Shown here: in pieces, positions 33,680-46,743 of the stretch
Layout: every line of letters begins with the position of its first letter
Numbering within the stretch: position 1 is the first letter of the stretch
Source: Cunninghamella blakesleeana
Taxonomy: Eukaryota > Mucoromycota > Mucoromycetes > Mucorales > Cunninghamellaceae
DNA length: 64,000 nucleotides
Assembly: GCA_017871115.1 (NCBI GenBank)
Contig: JAFCIZ010000005.1
Coordinates: forward strand, 620,001-684,000
Direction of reading: 5' to 3'
The notes under the pieces: model-generated
What the model saw: only the letters and a program-made list of their open reading frames with translations
What the model was told of the DNA's origin: nothing
Databases searched by the model: none
Program-made: the position numbers and the translations under genes

Positions 33680-36116
33680 ATTAATATTTTGTTTATGAGA
33701 TCTATGCTTATTAATTAATTTTTATTTTATTTTAAAAAATAAAGGTAGAAAAAAAAGTGAAAAAAGGAGTGAAAAAATCTTGAGATTTCTTTTTTTTTTT
33801 TGTCCATCTGAGTTTTATTTTTTTTAAATTTTTCAACTCTCAGATTTTTATGTATCTTATGTCGACCACCAACAACAAATAAGTTAAGCACAAATTGTCG
33901 ACATTGTAGTTTTATGCTTCAAAAAATATATTTTGGAATTCAAACAAAATTTAAATTCTTGATGAAAGTACTAACGGGAATTCTTTTAATTCTTTTGACG
34001 TTTGGTTTAAAGGTGATCTTGAAAGTGGGTTTCTACTTAGCTTATATTAAAAGATAGAGTGAATAACGACCTTGGATGATATATAGGAGAGCTTTTTTTT
34101 TTTTTTAAAAAAAAAAAAAAGCAATTTGCAATTATTTTTGTAAATTATAATGAAAAGAGAATTATCAATTCTTGTAATAACAGTCGTTATTTAACCCTTC
34201 TTTTTTATGTGTATGTATCAAATTTTACCTCTATTATTAATTGATCAAATATATTAATTGGATGATTACTGTTATTTAGTTACTTGATAAATATAAAAAT
34301 ATACCTTTATATACGAGGTAAAATATACTACTAAAATATTAATTTTAATTTTATTTTTTATTTAATAATAAAGTAAAGGGGTATTTTTTAAAAAGAGAAC
34401 ATTGATCAAAAATATAAAGTATAAAAAAACTAATGCTAGCAGTCTTAATATTTTCTTGAACACAAAAAGCAAACCTAATGCATAATGAACCTTATCACTA
34501 GTTAAAGCTTTACCATAATTCTATAATATAGTATTATATAGGTGTATTTTATTTGTACCGCTTGAAGGGTTATAATAGCATGAGCTTTTTCAGTGTTCTA
34601 TTATGTTTTCCCGATAATAGATAAAGTTGATCTTTAGTCGAAACTACCAAATTATTTAATGATTTCTGACTTATATAAAACTTTTCTAAATAAAAATAGA
34701 ATGTATAATATAAGATATAAAACGTAATTATTGATCAAAATATAAATGATGCTTTTTTAATAATGTATACTGGGCTGTATTGCTTTTTAGGTTTAATCTG
34801 ATGGTTTCCTTAAGGTTATTATTGAAATATTATTAAAATGATGGTAATAACATTGATCTAAAATCAATATATATCCTCAATGAGCTACATATTAACTAGA
34901 TCCATCAACCGCTGACTATTTTCTTTACATCAGGTAAACTAAGTATATCCGAAGGACGCTGTTGAAATTATCAAGAAACGATAATGACCCCAAAGCGCTG
35001 GTGTATTAAGCAAATTAATTTCATTTTTCCATAATATATAATAGTAATTTGAACTATCAGAAGCTACCTATAAAGTTAAAAAGCAATCACTAATGCATAT
35101 ATTTATCATAAATAATAATAAAAAGAGTATCAGTTCATTTATATTAAATAGTAATAATAATACAAAAGAATATCAGTTCATTCATTTTTTTTAAAAAAAT
35201 AAACAAATTAGAATTATCAAATCAAATAATAGAAATCATTTAAAAATTAAAATCACTTATCATTACCAGAAGAGGCTCGTACATTCGAGAGTTATAAAGG
35301 GGGGTCTGTCCGATATAACTGTCCTCTTCCAATCCATAGTAACAGCTTTGCTTTTTACATCAATGTTATCTAGGTACCAGCTATTTCCTCCTGCTATGAA
35401 AAGCTTCGGAAAATCTTACCAGTAATCGGACAGAAAAGAAATTTTTTTTTTTTTCCCGTATTTCAACAATTACTGAAGACTGCCATAATAGACAGATGAA
35501 TAGAGTACAAAACCCTATAAACCACTCTCAAGAACTTCGCAAGGTCCTACGATATATTGACCACAAAAGCTGCCGGTAATAAATAATTATAATTATAATG
35601 ATGGGAGTTAAAAGAAAAAGTTTTTTTTAAAAAATACCTTGTTGCTTTAATTTTGAACGGAATTTTAATATTTTTTTAAGTAAATTTATGCGCAGGGGGT
35701 AATTATTTTACCAATCAAAATAGTTGATTTTGAAAGTATTATAATATTATAATTGTAGAACAATAATGTAAATAATTTATTGAATTATCCAAAAGATACA
35801 CATATTCATTATATACAAATAATAGTTAAAGTGTGAAGCTTGTAATAAAGTAATATAATATCAATGTTGTATTTAAAAATTTAATTTTTATTTTTTTAAG
35901 AAATAAATGAGAAGAGGAGATCGCAGAAAAAATACAGTAGATTTTCGTAACTTAAAAATCCGACAAAAACAATCGTTTTTTACTTATGCATAGGCTTATA
36001 TAAGAACGACTATAATTTTACTGGGTTGACTTTTAATTTTATTTGCATACAACCTAAAGCTTTTTTTTTTTTAATTTTTTTCTTTCTATTTTATAAAAAA
36101 TAATAAAATAAAACGA
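33680..36116. other. Gene-poor stretch
   Basis: AT-rich, with one island of mixed composition at about 35267-35580 that contains stops in every frame (perhaps a very old relic). A short ATG frame at 35908 (MRRGDRRKNTVDFRNLKIRQ) might be a first exon of the broken gene that follows, but no splice path was convincing. Confidence 0.4.
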
Positions 36117-38546
36117 GTACTGGTATTAATAAATACTTTTTTGAAAATAGTCCTAATTACTGGGACCTATGCCAATTTTCCGATTCTGTAAAAGAAGATT
36201 GTTATGAAAAGATTGATCAATTACTCCTTTATATTCATCGCCAATTAAATACTATTAAAAACTCAAACACTTCTGTTAGTATGAAACACAGAGCTGGCTT
36301 GTTTATTAATAATTGGAAAGTAAAAAAAAAAATGCATTTGTTTTTGTTCTTTATTACTTTGCTCTAATTTCCATGTATATATACATTTACATTAATATTG
36401 CTTATATATTTTATAGAAAGAGACTAAACGAATAAAAAACCATCTTCAACAAAAAGCAAATTCAACATCAATGTCAGCAAACGCGACAAAAGATAGTCTT
36501 TTTTCTATTTCAATATTTTCAAAAAGGTCATCAAATTCTATTTCACAAATAAACACCGATATCAAAAATCGAACTAATGTTTTTAATGGAAAAGTAATTA
36601 ATAATATTATTTAATTACTTAAATTTTTATTTATGTAGCTGTTTTTATCTCTTCTTTTTTAGACTCCTTTTATTGATGTAGATAATAATACTAATGATAT
36701 TAAAGGAAGGGATAATAATGTTGATGATGATAATGTTTATGATGAAGACGATAGTATTGATAAAGACTATAATGCTGAATATTATGAAGATAGCGAGAGT
36801 AGCTTTCCATCAATAGACGAAACACCTACACGTAGTACCAAAGCTTTTATTGATATAAATAACAGCGATGTTGATGATAATATTCCTAATGAAGAAAAAG
36901 TAATTTGGAATTAAATATATTAAAATAAATAAAAAAGGGTAAAATATTAATATTAGACTCGTTGCTCACGCAATACATTTTATTTTTAATGTTAAATTAG
37001 TGGTTTGTGGACAATTTTAGCGTTTCTTCCTACTTATTCGAATATCGAAAAAAATCAATTGAAGCTATCAAAAAATACACTACAAAGGAACAATTTTTTT
37101 CTCGCATATTGTAAGGACAATACTATATATATATATATATACCACACATTATTTTGCATTTACAAGTTAATCCTTTTTATCTTTGCTATTCTTATACATA
37201 TGTTTGATAGATCCTTGAGCCACATTTTTTTTCCCTTTGAATAAAGATAAATCATGTGTACGCTTGTTGGAACAGCAAGGTTTAATATATAACGAATTGT
37301 TTTTTGATGTCGAGAATAGTGAAGTTACTCAAGATTTTTGTAAGAAAATTTTTTTATGGTCTTTTGATATCTTAAACGTAAATATAAAAAAATTATATAA
37401 ATGTATAAATATAGATAGAGCTATATAAAATTTGACTTTGGTTTGCATATATATATATATATATATATTCAACTGTAGGCATTTAAAATGAATAATGGAA
37501 CGTTGAATGAAATTATGGGAAATATTTTGTTGGATGTCGCTGTTGCTAAGGATCAAGTTTTAAGAAATGTTGTCTATACATTAATTTACTTAACAAGGTC
37601 ATTGGAAGAAGGAACCCATTTAAATAACTGTGGATAAGACACATATGTACACCATTATCTCTCACCGTATTTAAAAAATTTATATTCTGGAAATCGATTG
37701 GGAAAGAAGTGGTACATAAAATGGACAAATAATATAGGATCACTTAAAACGTTCAATTAAACTCATTATATTATGTTTTTCTTTTTCTTTTTCTTTTAAT
37801 TTAGGGCAAACAAACAAATAGAATCATCAAATACTACAAAGTATTTACCTTATTTTACACTTTTTATTAATATTTTTGGTCTTGTTTTCGATTTAATGGT
37901 AGTAAAAGTGAAGAAGCCTAACGATTGTCGTAATATCATGGATATGCCAAAAATAGCTGCTGAATTGAAGGGCTGATTAAATGAATTAGTAAACTATAAA
38001 ATTGAATCTCCTGTGGTTGTTGGCCTTTGGGTTTCTGGTATATACAAAGAGGAGTACAAAACAAAACAAAAAAACTTGATTAAATATTTTACGTAGGCTT
38101 TTTTTGTAAATCTTATAAAATGGATTTATCTTATAATGGGATATATAGATTAGTACAATTAGACGAATTCGAGTTACCCCATACAACAGATGATATTATT
38201 AAATCTTCCACAATTATTTCATGTTTTTTAAAAATGAAGGTAAAAGTTATCATTAAATAAAGAGAAAAAAAGGTACCTTATTTATTATTTTGTTGTAATT
38301 AGCTAATTTTTTTTTGAAATCACTTTTATTTCCATATAGAATATCATTGTTAATACCATTACTAATTTGGAAAATGCAAGCAAACGAAAATTGAAAATTT
38401 TCTCTAGCAATATTAACAATACCAACAATACTAACAATGAAAAAATTTCTCAGAAACATTGGCAGAGGCACTCTTCGGAAAAATTATTTCGAATTCCAAA
38501 AAAAAGTTTCCCAAAAAAAAGAAAATTATCTGGTGATGATCACTAA
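36117..38546 (+). pseudogene. Broken multi-exon gene of a lineage-expanded hypothetical family
   Basis: Exon-like pieces with GT-AG borders: to 36319, 36417-36593, 36663-36899, 37001-37110, 37247-37377, 37479 to about 37760, about 37805-38090, 38098-38238 and 38340-38546. Peptide landmarks: ENSPNYWDLCQFSDSVKEDC, WFVDNFSVSSYLFEYRKKS, TYVHHYLSPYLKNLY, FDLMVVKVKKPND, MDLSYNGIYRLVQLDEFELP. The last two resemble a large family of hypothetical proteins that I recall from Mucorales genomes. It is disabled by TAA at 37635-37637, TGA at 37974-37976 and a frame break near 38090. The acidic Asp-rich exon at 36663-36899 is disordered. Function of the family is unknown. Confidence 0.6.
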
Positions 38547-38896
38547 AAAACTCATTATATAGCATACTTATATATACATTTACATATAAATCTTTATCTT
38601 TTTTAGCTGTTTTTAAATACAATGTCTTTATAAAGATCGTTATTTTTTTTATAGTCAGTATTTTTTTTACAGTTATCATTTTATTATAATCAATATTTTT
38701 TATAGTCATTATTTTTTAAAAATCATTTTTCAAATATTTTTATACTTTTAAAATTGAAAAAAATAAAGATCAGTTCTTATAATAATAGTCATGATTTAAT
38801 TCTTTTTTTACGAGTACCTTTTAGACTTTTTTCTATATTTTTAATTGATGTTATATAATGATTGAATGATTATTATCATTATCTAGATACTTAATA

Positions 38897-39825
38897 CATT
38901 ACTGTAATAAAAAAAAAGAATTTTTTAAAGTTTGCTGAAATTTAATAAACTGATAAGTAATGGTTTTTTTTAATTCTAAGCTCTGACTTAATACTTCTCT
39001 CATTATACGGTAATGGATATAATCAGGTTTTGATGAATTATTATTTAATATTATTCTGTTGTAATCAAGCTTTATTTAATATTATTTAATTATGGGTAGA
39101 TTTTATTCAATTTTAATTTTATAAATATATTAATAAAAAAATATATTTACTATTCTAATTTTTATCCATTCTAAGTATTTAAATTTTATATAATGATTAC
39201 TGATATTGTTATATTTTTGATATATAGCATTTATTGATAGTAAAAAAAGTTAATGAATTTGGGTATATTTTTAAAGAATGTCAGTAGCGAATATAATCCA
39301 AACCAATCAATCAAAAAAAAAAAAGCTATTAATAAACGTTATAAAAAAAAAGAAAAAAGAATACGTATGTCTTTTGTTTAAAAGGATATATAGTATCCAA
39401 AATAATTTAACTGATATGATATAATAATTAATCGAGTTAATACATTTTCAGCAAAACAATGATTTTAAGTAGGTTAACATAACTTAGTATAACATAATAA
39501 AGGTAAATATTTAAGTAATACAGCGCATTTAGCAAGTATCAAATTAAAATGATGCTTATAACTAATTCTATTTTTATTTAGTATACCATTTAAGGTTATT
39601 ATTGTTATATACTTAAAAGGGGGATTAGGGAATGGAGCGAAAAAAAATATATAAAAAAAAAGGAAAGAGAGGTGAACATATGCATAAAAATAAACATATA
39701 AATAAATAGAGGCTGGCTTTTAATCATTATTAATCTTTGCTTTTGTCAATAACACTACTACCACCTTTACCATTCCTTCTATCATTAGAATCCTAATAAC
39801 AATGATTCTTATATTAGAAGGAAAT
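38897..39825 (+). repeat. Dispersed repeat D, copy 1
   Basis: Diverged copy of sequence at 56988-58100 and 63367-64000. Shared landmarks: left end ACTGTAATAAAAAAA (38901), AAAGTTTGCTG, ATTCTAAGCTCTGA, a block ending TTTTAAAGAATGTCAGTAGC, TAATTAATCGAGTTAATACA, and at the right a stretch matching the C-terminal coding relic of copy 2 (ACTACTACCACCTTTACCAT). It lacks the expanded minisatellite. Confidence 0.7.
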
Positions 39826-40340
39826 CATGCGTTGTAGTAATGTTTTCTTTAGATTAAAAAATCAAACAAACGACACCCAAAATATTTTGTAACATTAAAT
39901 AACCCAACATATAAATATCTCTGGATATGAACATAAAATAGAAAAAAAAATTCATATATATTGATTTTAACAACTATGTTCATCATATTTATGGGCTAAT
40001 TTTTTTTTTATTAAATATACTTAATAGTGCTACCACCTTTCAAAAAATCTCAAAAAAATCTGGTAATAACACATTTGCACTATATAAAAAATAGTAAACA
40101 TGTAAAAAATAGCGATATAGAAGACAATGTTAGTAGAGTCTGCTGATACATAAATCATACAGAATTTTATAGAAAATTATTAAAAGATCGACAGTTTTCA
40201 ATTTATTTTACATATATTTATATATATACGTTGTTTAATAAAATTGAATAATTATGTTTATATGATTTTTGTAAAAAAAAATTGAGATTTCATATTAGAA
40301 AATTATACCAGCAATTTTCATGATTTTTAAATTTAAATTT

Positions 40341-40865
40341 TTATAAAGATTCTTTGTGACACTTTACACCATTATGATTTATACTGCATTCAGGTCCATC
40401 TAGACCTATGAGTGAACCACCTAAAAAATTCCACAGAGAATCGGACGCTTCATTTTGTTCTATACAATCTTGATAATTATAGCGCTTGCATTCGTTTTTG
40501 TTAAATTTCATGTCAAAACCACGGAAAGTAAAACTACAGTCTTCGAATCCGTTGAATTTACATCTAAATCCACATTTAACGCCATTAGTTTCAAAATTTT
40601 CATATAAATCACCACCATGAAAATGATCAAAATCAAGAGGTGTACCAGTTATATTTCCAGAGCATACTTCCTTGCCATTTTCAGTAACTATCATAGCTCT
40701 TATATCCTTAAGGTTACTACTAGTACCAATACCAGCACCTATAGCATATTCAATTTTTATATCAATATCATGAGTTACAGGGCCCATATCACCAAGGTCA
40801 TCATCTTGGGACCTTACACAAGCTAATAAAAAGCAAAAAACGAATAATAAACTTTTACAATACAT
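40341..40865 (-). CDS. Small secreted 8-cysteine protein, family 1 copy a
   Basis: 174 residues, single exon. A signal peptide is obvious (MYCKSLLFVFCFLLACVRSQ, cleavage around 19-20). The mature part has eight cysteines in the order EVCSG, VKCGFRC, FEDCSF, NECKR, QDCIE, PECSI, VKCHK. All eight are matched, with the same spacing style, in the protein at 59187-59750, and both share DIR.M, IGLDGP.CS and NH.G..C. Four disulfides are likely. No known domain recognised; secreted, Cys-rich and in an accessory region, so effector-like or defence-related roles are possible but unproven. Confidence 0.8.
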   Translation of the reverse strand: MYCKSLLFVFCFLLACVRSQDDDLGDMGPVTHDIDIKIEYAIGAGIGTSSNLKDIRAMIVTENGKEVCSGNITGTPLDFDHFHGGDLYENFETNGVKCGFRCKFNGFEDCSFTFRGFDMKFNKNECKRYNYQDCIEQNEASDSLWNFLGGSLIGLDGPECSINHNGVKCHKESL

Positions 40866-41524
40866 TTTTAACCAATTTTTTTATAATAATAAAAAAAAAA
40901 AAGGAAAAAAAGTAAAAATTTTTTAAAATAATTATATTATTTATATTAAAAATGCCCCAATACCTGGTTTTTCAAATTCTTTTTTTATTTCTAAATAAGA
41001 TAGTGGCTCCTCATTGATGAACTATAACTAAGCCTCGGATAATCTTTTTCTATAAATAAAAAAGAGATCGATGAAAAAAAAAATAAACAAGATCAAAAAA
41101 TATTTTTAACTAAGCCATAATAAAAAGTAGCGTGTCTTAAGTGTTTTAGGATTTCGATATACAGAAGAAGGTACGCTACATTATTTAAATTCAAATGAAT
41201 ATTAATGATGGGATAAATTAGTCAATAGAGCGGTAGATTATACACTTCTATAATTACTCACATATATTTATTATTTATATTATGAAGTTTATTCGTCATC
41301 ACTACAAAATTGATTTACTATTATTATTTTACACTATTAATTTTCTGGTATCATTAATTTGCACCATTGATCTGTTTACTAATGAGAAAAAACTACTAAT
41401 AGTAGCACCTGTGATTGAATTAGTACTATTAAGATGACTTTTCAATATTTCATTCAACACTCAAGAAAATGTTTGTACATTAGTAAGTAGTTTTTATTTT
41501 AATACTGTCATCATCATTAGAATA

Positions 41525-41555
<31 letters not shown>

Positions 41556-41689
41556 CGCACTACTATGACCATATATATTAAACACTTGGTTATATATTTA
41601 AATATACAGTTATGCTTACATAATCCTTAAATACTTTCTATGTATGATTCTATAGTTTTTCCTATACAATTATTCCTTGATTTATCTAC

Positions 41690-42290
41690 TGTAATTATAT
41701 CATCTAGAAAATGCAAGAAAAGTCTATCTCCATAAAAGGAATTTTGCTATGAAAAAAGTAAAAAAAGTTACCAACAGAAGATATAACATTGTGTAATCAT
41801 TATAATAAGATATTTAAGGTCCGATGCTTAGTTTTTAACATCTTAGAAACACCTTTTTTAGAGGTAATAAAATAATTTGACAAAAACCCAGTAACTGGAT
41901 TATTTTTTTTTGTTTTCGTGAAACGTTAAGTTTCAAGCTTTGGAACTTTTCCAACTTTCGATTTAATAAATGAATATTATTTTTTGTAATGATCTCACAA
42001 AGCTTAAAAGATACCATTATTGAAAGTAGGTTGGTATAGATTAATTGTTTTTAAAATTGTATATAAAATAAAAAACCAACAACCAATATAGTTAGAGGGA
42101 AGAGTTGTTAAATAGAATAAAAAATATATGTTTGAAACCACTAAATCCAACTAAAGAGCAATATATAATGAATACTTTTTTCTCTCTCAAATTTATTGTT
42201 ACTAGCTTGTGTTTTACTAAATTAGACAGTCGTCTTTCCATCAACTCCTAAATCAAGTAGTAACTTTTTCTAAAAAAAAATGTTCTTGAA
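41690..42290 (+). repeat. Dispersed spacer repeat B, diverged copy 1
   Basis: Similar to 45512-45720, 47560-48240, 55375-56080 and, inverted, 59880-60600 and 62440-62642. Landmarks: ATCTCCATAAAAGGAATTTT, CCGATGCTTAG, CATCTTAGAA, CCCAGTAACTGGAT, GTGAAACGTTAAG and TTTTACTAAATTAGACAG. In other copies this repeat lies upstream of small secreted-protein genes; here it lies about 0.8 kb upstream of the gene at 40341-40865. Confidence 0.7.
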
Positions 42291-42598
42291 AAAAAATATT
42301 ACACATGTCATTTTTTTTTTAAAAAAACTCCCTCGAAAAAATCTGTATATTTTAGTTGGTTTAAGTTTCCTATTTACAAAAGATGTTCCACTTTTGTATA
42401 TTGTATTGCTGATTATTTTATTTAAACATATTGTACAATAAAATAGTACAAGAGAATGTATTCAGAATTGTTTTTCAAAAAAGCGTTTCTTTTACTGTCA
42501 TTCTTATAGTATTATAAAATAAATAAAAAATAGTATCATTCATTTGTTTAATTTATCATTATTTTTATTTTACTTTTAAATAGTTATTTTTTATTTAA

Positions 42599-44254
42599 TT
42601 AATAAATATTAAAAGTATATTTATCCATGCAACATAAATATTTCATAATATCAGCAGTCATTACTTTATCCATTGGAAGTAATATCCATCTATTTTGATT
42701 ACTATTGTTTATTAGAAGAATAAAACTTCCAACAAAAGGGGGCATGTTAACAAAATCAGTTAGTGTAAAGTTAAAAAAAGGTATATATACACATCTTAAA
42801 CTATCGTCATCTTTTAATGCGTAGGTAGATAAATATTTTTGATCGTACTTATCTTCCGTTTGGATAATAAAATATTTTTTTGCTGTGATAGAGAGATATC
42901 GATAACGAAGATTTAATTGAATAGTCGTTAAATTTTCAGTGTATAGTAGTGATTCATCTTTCTTTTCATTAATATCTAATAGGTGTTGTTGTACAATGTT
43001 ATCATCTCCAAACATTTCAGTTACATACAGTGATAATTTGAAGGAATATTCTTTATAAGCAAATCCAAAATTTTCTTTTTCAGATATGTACAAATAATCA
43101 GACTTGTATCCACTAACATATGTAGGAATAATGGATGAACTTATAGAGTAGTAACATGCATGAAGTAATCTTGCTTTACCCCATAAATCATCCATCAATT
43201 CATATATTTTTAACCTAACAGAAGTCTTATCGGTAATATTCCAGCTTGATATTGTTTCTTTATCTTTAATCAAATGATTATATTTAGTCCATGATGGTAA
43301 AATGGCATGAAAACGATCTTCATTTCTTGTTGCATTTTAATCTAATAACATTTTTAAATGAGTTCGTTGTATAAATACTGTTTTTATGTGGTTGATAAAG
43401 GTATCACTGCTCTCCACTAAATAATAAAGTGTATTGATATATCCATTAGAGTTTATTTTTGTAGATTGTTGATCATTAAAGGAAAATGAGAAAAAAGCAG
43501 TAGTAATTTCAGGAAATAATAAAGAAAAAAATATGTATTTCAAAGGTGTACCATGTTTTTCATATTTTTCTTTGACAATTTCAAATTCGCTGATCACCCA
43601 AGCACGGCTAGACCAATCGTAAACAAGATATGCTAAAAATTCATATGATTTCTTCAAGTCTTCATTTTCTGTTTGTGTTGTTTTATCATTGACGGACAGA
43701 TGATCATATATATGGTTTTTAGTTTCTTCTATTATTTTATTTTCATTTTGAGTGACTAGTTGATTGTTATTGAGAATATATTTATAAATTGTTTCTTTAT
43801 ATTGATCTATTAGCTTGATTGCATTTCTATTTGCCGAATTAATCCATAAATGTCCATAATGTAAATCAGGTACTGCTAATATATAAGATGCTTTTTTATA
43901 TATTTCTGACATTTGTAAAATGGTTTCTTTTTTTTCTTTCATGGTTTTGTTGATCTACTGATATTGCATCGACCCATAAATAATGTATGTGTTTTAATCC
44001 GGTTATCTAATAAAATAAGTACAAAGTACTGATAAATCAAGTAATCTAAATGAAGTAATATGAGCTGTATAATCTGGTGTTGCCAGTAGTTGTTCATCCA
44101 ATTTGCCCCAACGGTATGATATGACAACATATTTCAAGTCTTGATCGTGCATATTCCTTTTCATGCATTTTATATTATAAGCAGAATTATTTTGCTTATT
44201 ATTGTTATAATATTTAACAGTTTCTCCTATATCGACAAGTACAAGTTCAAACAC
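42599..44254 (-). pseudogene. HET-like domain protein, disabled
   Basis: Start MFELVLVDIGETVKYYNNN at 44254. The HET-domain signature is visible: YVVISYRWGKLDEQLL at residues 42-57, HIHYLWVDAISVDQQNHERK, QMSEIYKKASYILAVPDL and YDWSSRAWVISEFEI. HET domains in fungi mediate non-self recognition cell death. A single-base frame change near 44005 separates SVLCTYFIR from ITGLKHIHYLW, and an in-frame TAA at 43337-43339 interrupts the C-terminal part, which continues in the same frame to 42599 (RNEDRFHAILPSW, later VMTADIMKYLCCMD). The same frameshift is in the copy at 53053-53844, so it predates the duplication. Confidence 0.75.
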
Positions 44255-44809
44255 TGTTTCTAAATTAAAAAAATATGAAATAGAATATAATAATAATAAT
44301 AAGAATTAGTAAATTTAATTCATAAATACTGTATCCTTGTTTTTTTTTTTTATTGTATATGCTATCAGTAGTCATTACCTTTTTTTTTCAACTTCTTTTT
44401 TACTTTTTTCTTTTCAAAATATTCTCGTATTGTCATTTTCTTTGGTTTTATTAGAAAGCAACCCTGTGAGCAGTTTTGTTTTAGCTTATATGTTGTTCAA
44501 GTGTCTTAATATTTTAATGAATATAGTTAAAAAATATTTTTTGAATAGTTTATTGTTTTTTATATTTTAAAAGGTAAAGATAAAAAAAAAAAAAGATGAA
44601 AAATATAGAAAAATTAGGCTTTAGGTATAACTAATGTTTATATATTAATATACACTACATTTTTTTTATCTATTATTGTAAAATAATTATTTCATTAGAG
44701 TAATAGAGTGAACTAAACAGTAATTGTTTATCATTATAGTTTATTTTAAAAAATAAATAATGAAGGTAAAACATTTTCACTACAGCCGTTTTTTTTAGAT
44801 AGGACAAGT
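44255..44809. other. Spacer between HET pseudogene and crystallin-like gene
   Basis: Part of the duplicated block (matches 53845-54678, where about 285 bp are inserted or retained at 54217-54500). An open Phe-rich frame at 44337-44570 is compositional. Confidence 0.6.
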
Positions 44810-45202
44810 TTATTTACACACGTCTACGCAAGAAAACTCTCCCCATACACAGCATTTACCACCTTCTGTTTCTTGAAAATAAGTAACTCTAACACTACGT
44901 ATACCATCACCCAGCCCATCCATTCTTAAATCAGTAGGCCGCCATTCATTATTTGTCCAACGTTTGCTATTCCCTGTACAATCTCTACCTGAATGTAAAA
45001 TAACCGAACCTTCGTTTTGTCCAATGGTATAATCAGCGGATAATGCATTTGAGTTGAAGCAAAAGTTAAGATTATGACAGCCGACACCTAATCTATATTT
45101 ACATCCTTGTCCAGTATGCGAAGTCCCTGAGTATAACGTAACCGTAGCTGAGCGAGCAATATTAAACAATATTGATGATATAATAATATTTTTTAAAAGC
45201 AT
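44810..45202 (-). CDS. Secreted beta/gamma-crystallin-like protein, copy 1
   Basis: 130 residues, single exon. A short signal peptide (MLLKNIIISSILFNIARSA) precedes a fold with the crystallin-type pattern: TVTLYSGTSHTGQGCKYRLG, CHNLNFCFNSNALSADYTIG, SVILHSGRDCTGNSKRW, DLRMDGLGDGIRSVRVTYF, and a Cys-rich tail GKCCVWGEFSCVDVCK. Similar small secreted crystallin-fold proteins occur in microbes as calcium-binding, inhibitor or toxin-like proteins; the role here is unknown. The paralog at 54679-55104 has lost this start codon. The fold call rests on pattern similarity only. Confidence 0.75.
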   Translation of the reverse strand: MLLKNIIISSILFNIARSATVTLYSGTSHTGQGCKYRLGVGCHNLNFCFNSNALSADYTIGQNEGSVILHSGRDCTGNSKRWTNNEWRPTDLRMDGLGDGIRSVRVTYFQETEGGKCCVWGEFSCVDVCK

Positions 45203-45440
45203 TTTAAAGTAGTAAATGAAAAACAGTAAAGTTAAAATTGAATTTTTGTAAATTTATATATGATTATTGTTGCACACAAGTTTAAATATTAAAAATGGAA
45301 AAGGAATGATGACATGCAACAAATATTTATATATTTTTAAGCCATATAGGATTACCACATGTAAAATAGTTATTTTTTATTAAAACGAAAGTTAAGAAAG
45401 TTTTTAATTTTTAATATACCAGTGTTGGCTGCAAAAAAAA

Positions 45441-45478
45441 CCTACTGTAACACTTGAAACACAGTTTTTTTTGGGGGG
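45441..45478 (-). promoter_or_regulatory. Conserved upstream element of secreted-protein genes
   Basis: Plus-strand reading CCTACTGTAACACTTGAAAC, then ACAG, a T run and GGGGGG. The same block occurs about 165-290 bp before the starts of the genes at 47184 (47471-47503), 55104 (55270-55310) and 60966 (60647-60680, inverted). Conservation could reflect shared descent of the repeat or a regulatory role. Confidence 0.45.
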
Positions 45479-45511
45479 TTTGTTGAATAGAATCCTACTT
45501 TTATATTACTA

Positions 45512-46743
45512 TCTAGAAATTGTAAGAAAAAATCATCTCCATAAAAGGAATTTTGTTATATAAAAAAATAAAAAAAGTTTTCAACAGAAGGTATGACATT
45601 GTGTAAGTACTATAATAGGATATTCAAGATCCGATGCTTAGTTATTGAAAACATCTTGGAATTACCTTTTTTAGAGATAATAAAAAAACCCAGTAACTGG
45701 ATCATTTTATTGGTTTTAAAAACTGAAATGGTTCATTATAAAAAAATAGGTTTGAAACGCATTTTAAAAATTTATTAGTAGTATATGCATATAAATCATT
45801 TTTTATTGATTTATTTTTTAAATAAATCAATAAAATAATCAATATCATCCTTATTTATCTATTCTATATAATGCAAAAAAAAAAAATAAAAAAAATAAAA
45901 AATCAAAAGAAAAAATTTATTGGATGCACAAAATTAAAAATTTAATGTGTAAAGGCAAAATCAAAATCCTGTACTTTGTTCAAGAGAAAAAGAAAAAAAT
46001 CATTACTGTAAGGGAATTAACTGTAAAAATATAAAAATAAAAAAAAACTATATAAATTTATTTTGCATTTATTTATTTTTATTCGAGGCTCATCTTTAAA
46101 GATCAAGCCAAGCTTTTGTTTTAATTTCATTTTCTCTACTTTTATAGAATATATAAAAATCAAAGGATTTTTTTTCACGATTATCTATTGTTTTTTTTGC
46201 TCAATAAATAATGTTCATATGAATCCCAAAATTTATTATAATCATAATTTAAAAAATTTATACTTATTATTTATATTTTTATACATTTCATAAGATATAT
46301 AATATTTATCATCAAAATTAATCTTACATGTACCAATCTACGTACTTCTCACTTTTAATCTTTTGTATTTTCATATATGTATTCTTATTTTTTATTTATT
46401 TTCATTTAATCCTATATTTCTACAATTTTGATGTTTTGTAATATATTTATTTAATTCATATATATCTTTTTCTTCATGTTTATTAGTAAAATAATTTTAC
46501 GATTTTTAGTAATAAAAATTAACAAAATAAAGAAAAACTACCAACATAAGAAAAAACAAGGGGGAGGAAAGTTTGAACACTATATCTAAATTTATTATTT
46601 TTGTATAAAGTAAAGAAATATGCAGTAACGAATAATAAATATACGAAAATAATATTAATGATTTTTTTTATTTGTATTTTTTATTCTATTGGTTTACTTT
46701 ATTAATTTTTATTTTACTATTACACTTTAAATAAAATAGCCGG
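45512..46743. repeat. Left part of inverted duplication arm (non-coding)
   Basis: Nearly identical in reverse to 61407-62642. The first 200 bp are repeat B; the rest is AT-rich and gene-free. Short open frames at 45593-45778 and 46063-46293 recur in the other arm only because the DNA is duplicated. Confidence 0.8.

Noticed and set aside
44337..44570. 77-codon hydrophobic frame, duplicated at 53927-54160
   Set aside because: T-rich composition upstream of a pseudogene; the duplicate exists only because the DNA block is duplicated.
45593..46293. Open frames repeated in the other inverted arm (61857-62087, 62374-62559)
   Set aside because: Identity comes from recent segmental duplication; frames are AT-driven and have no signal peptide or motif.
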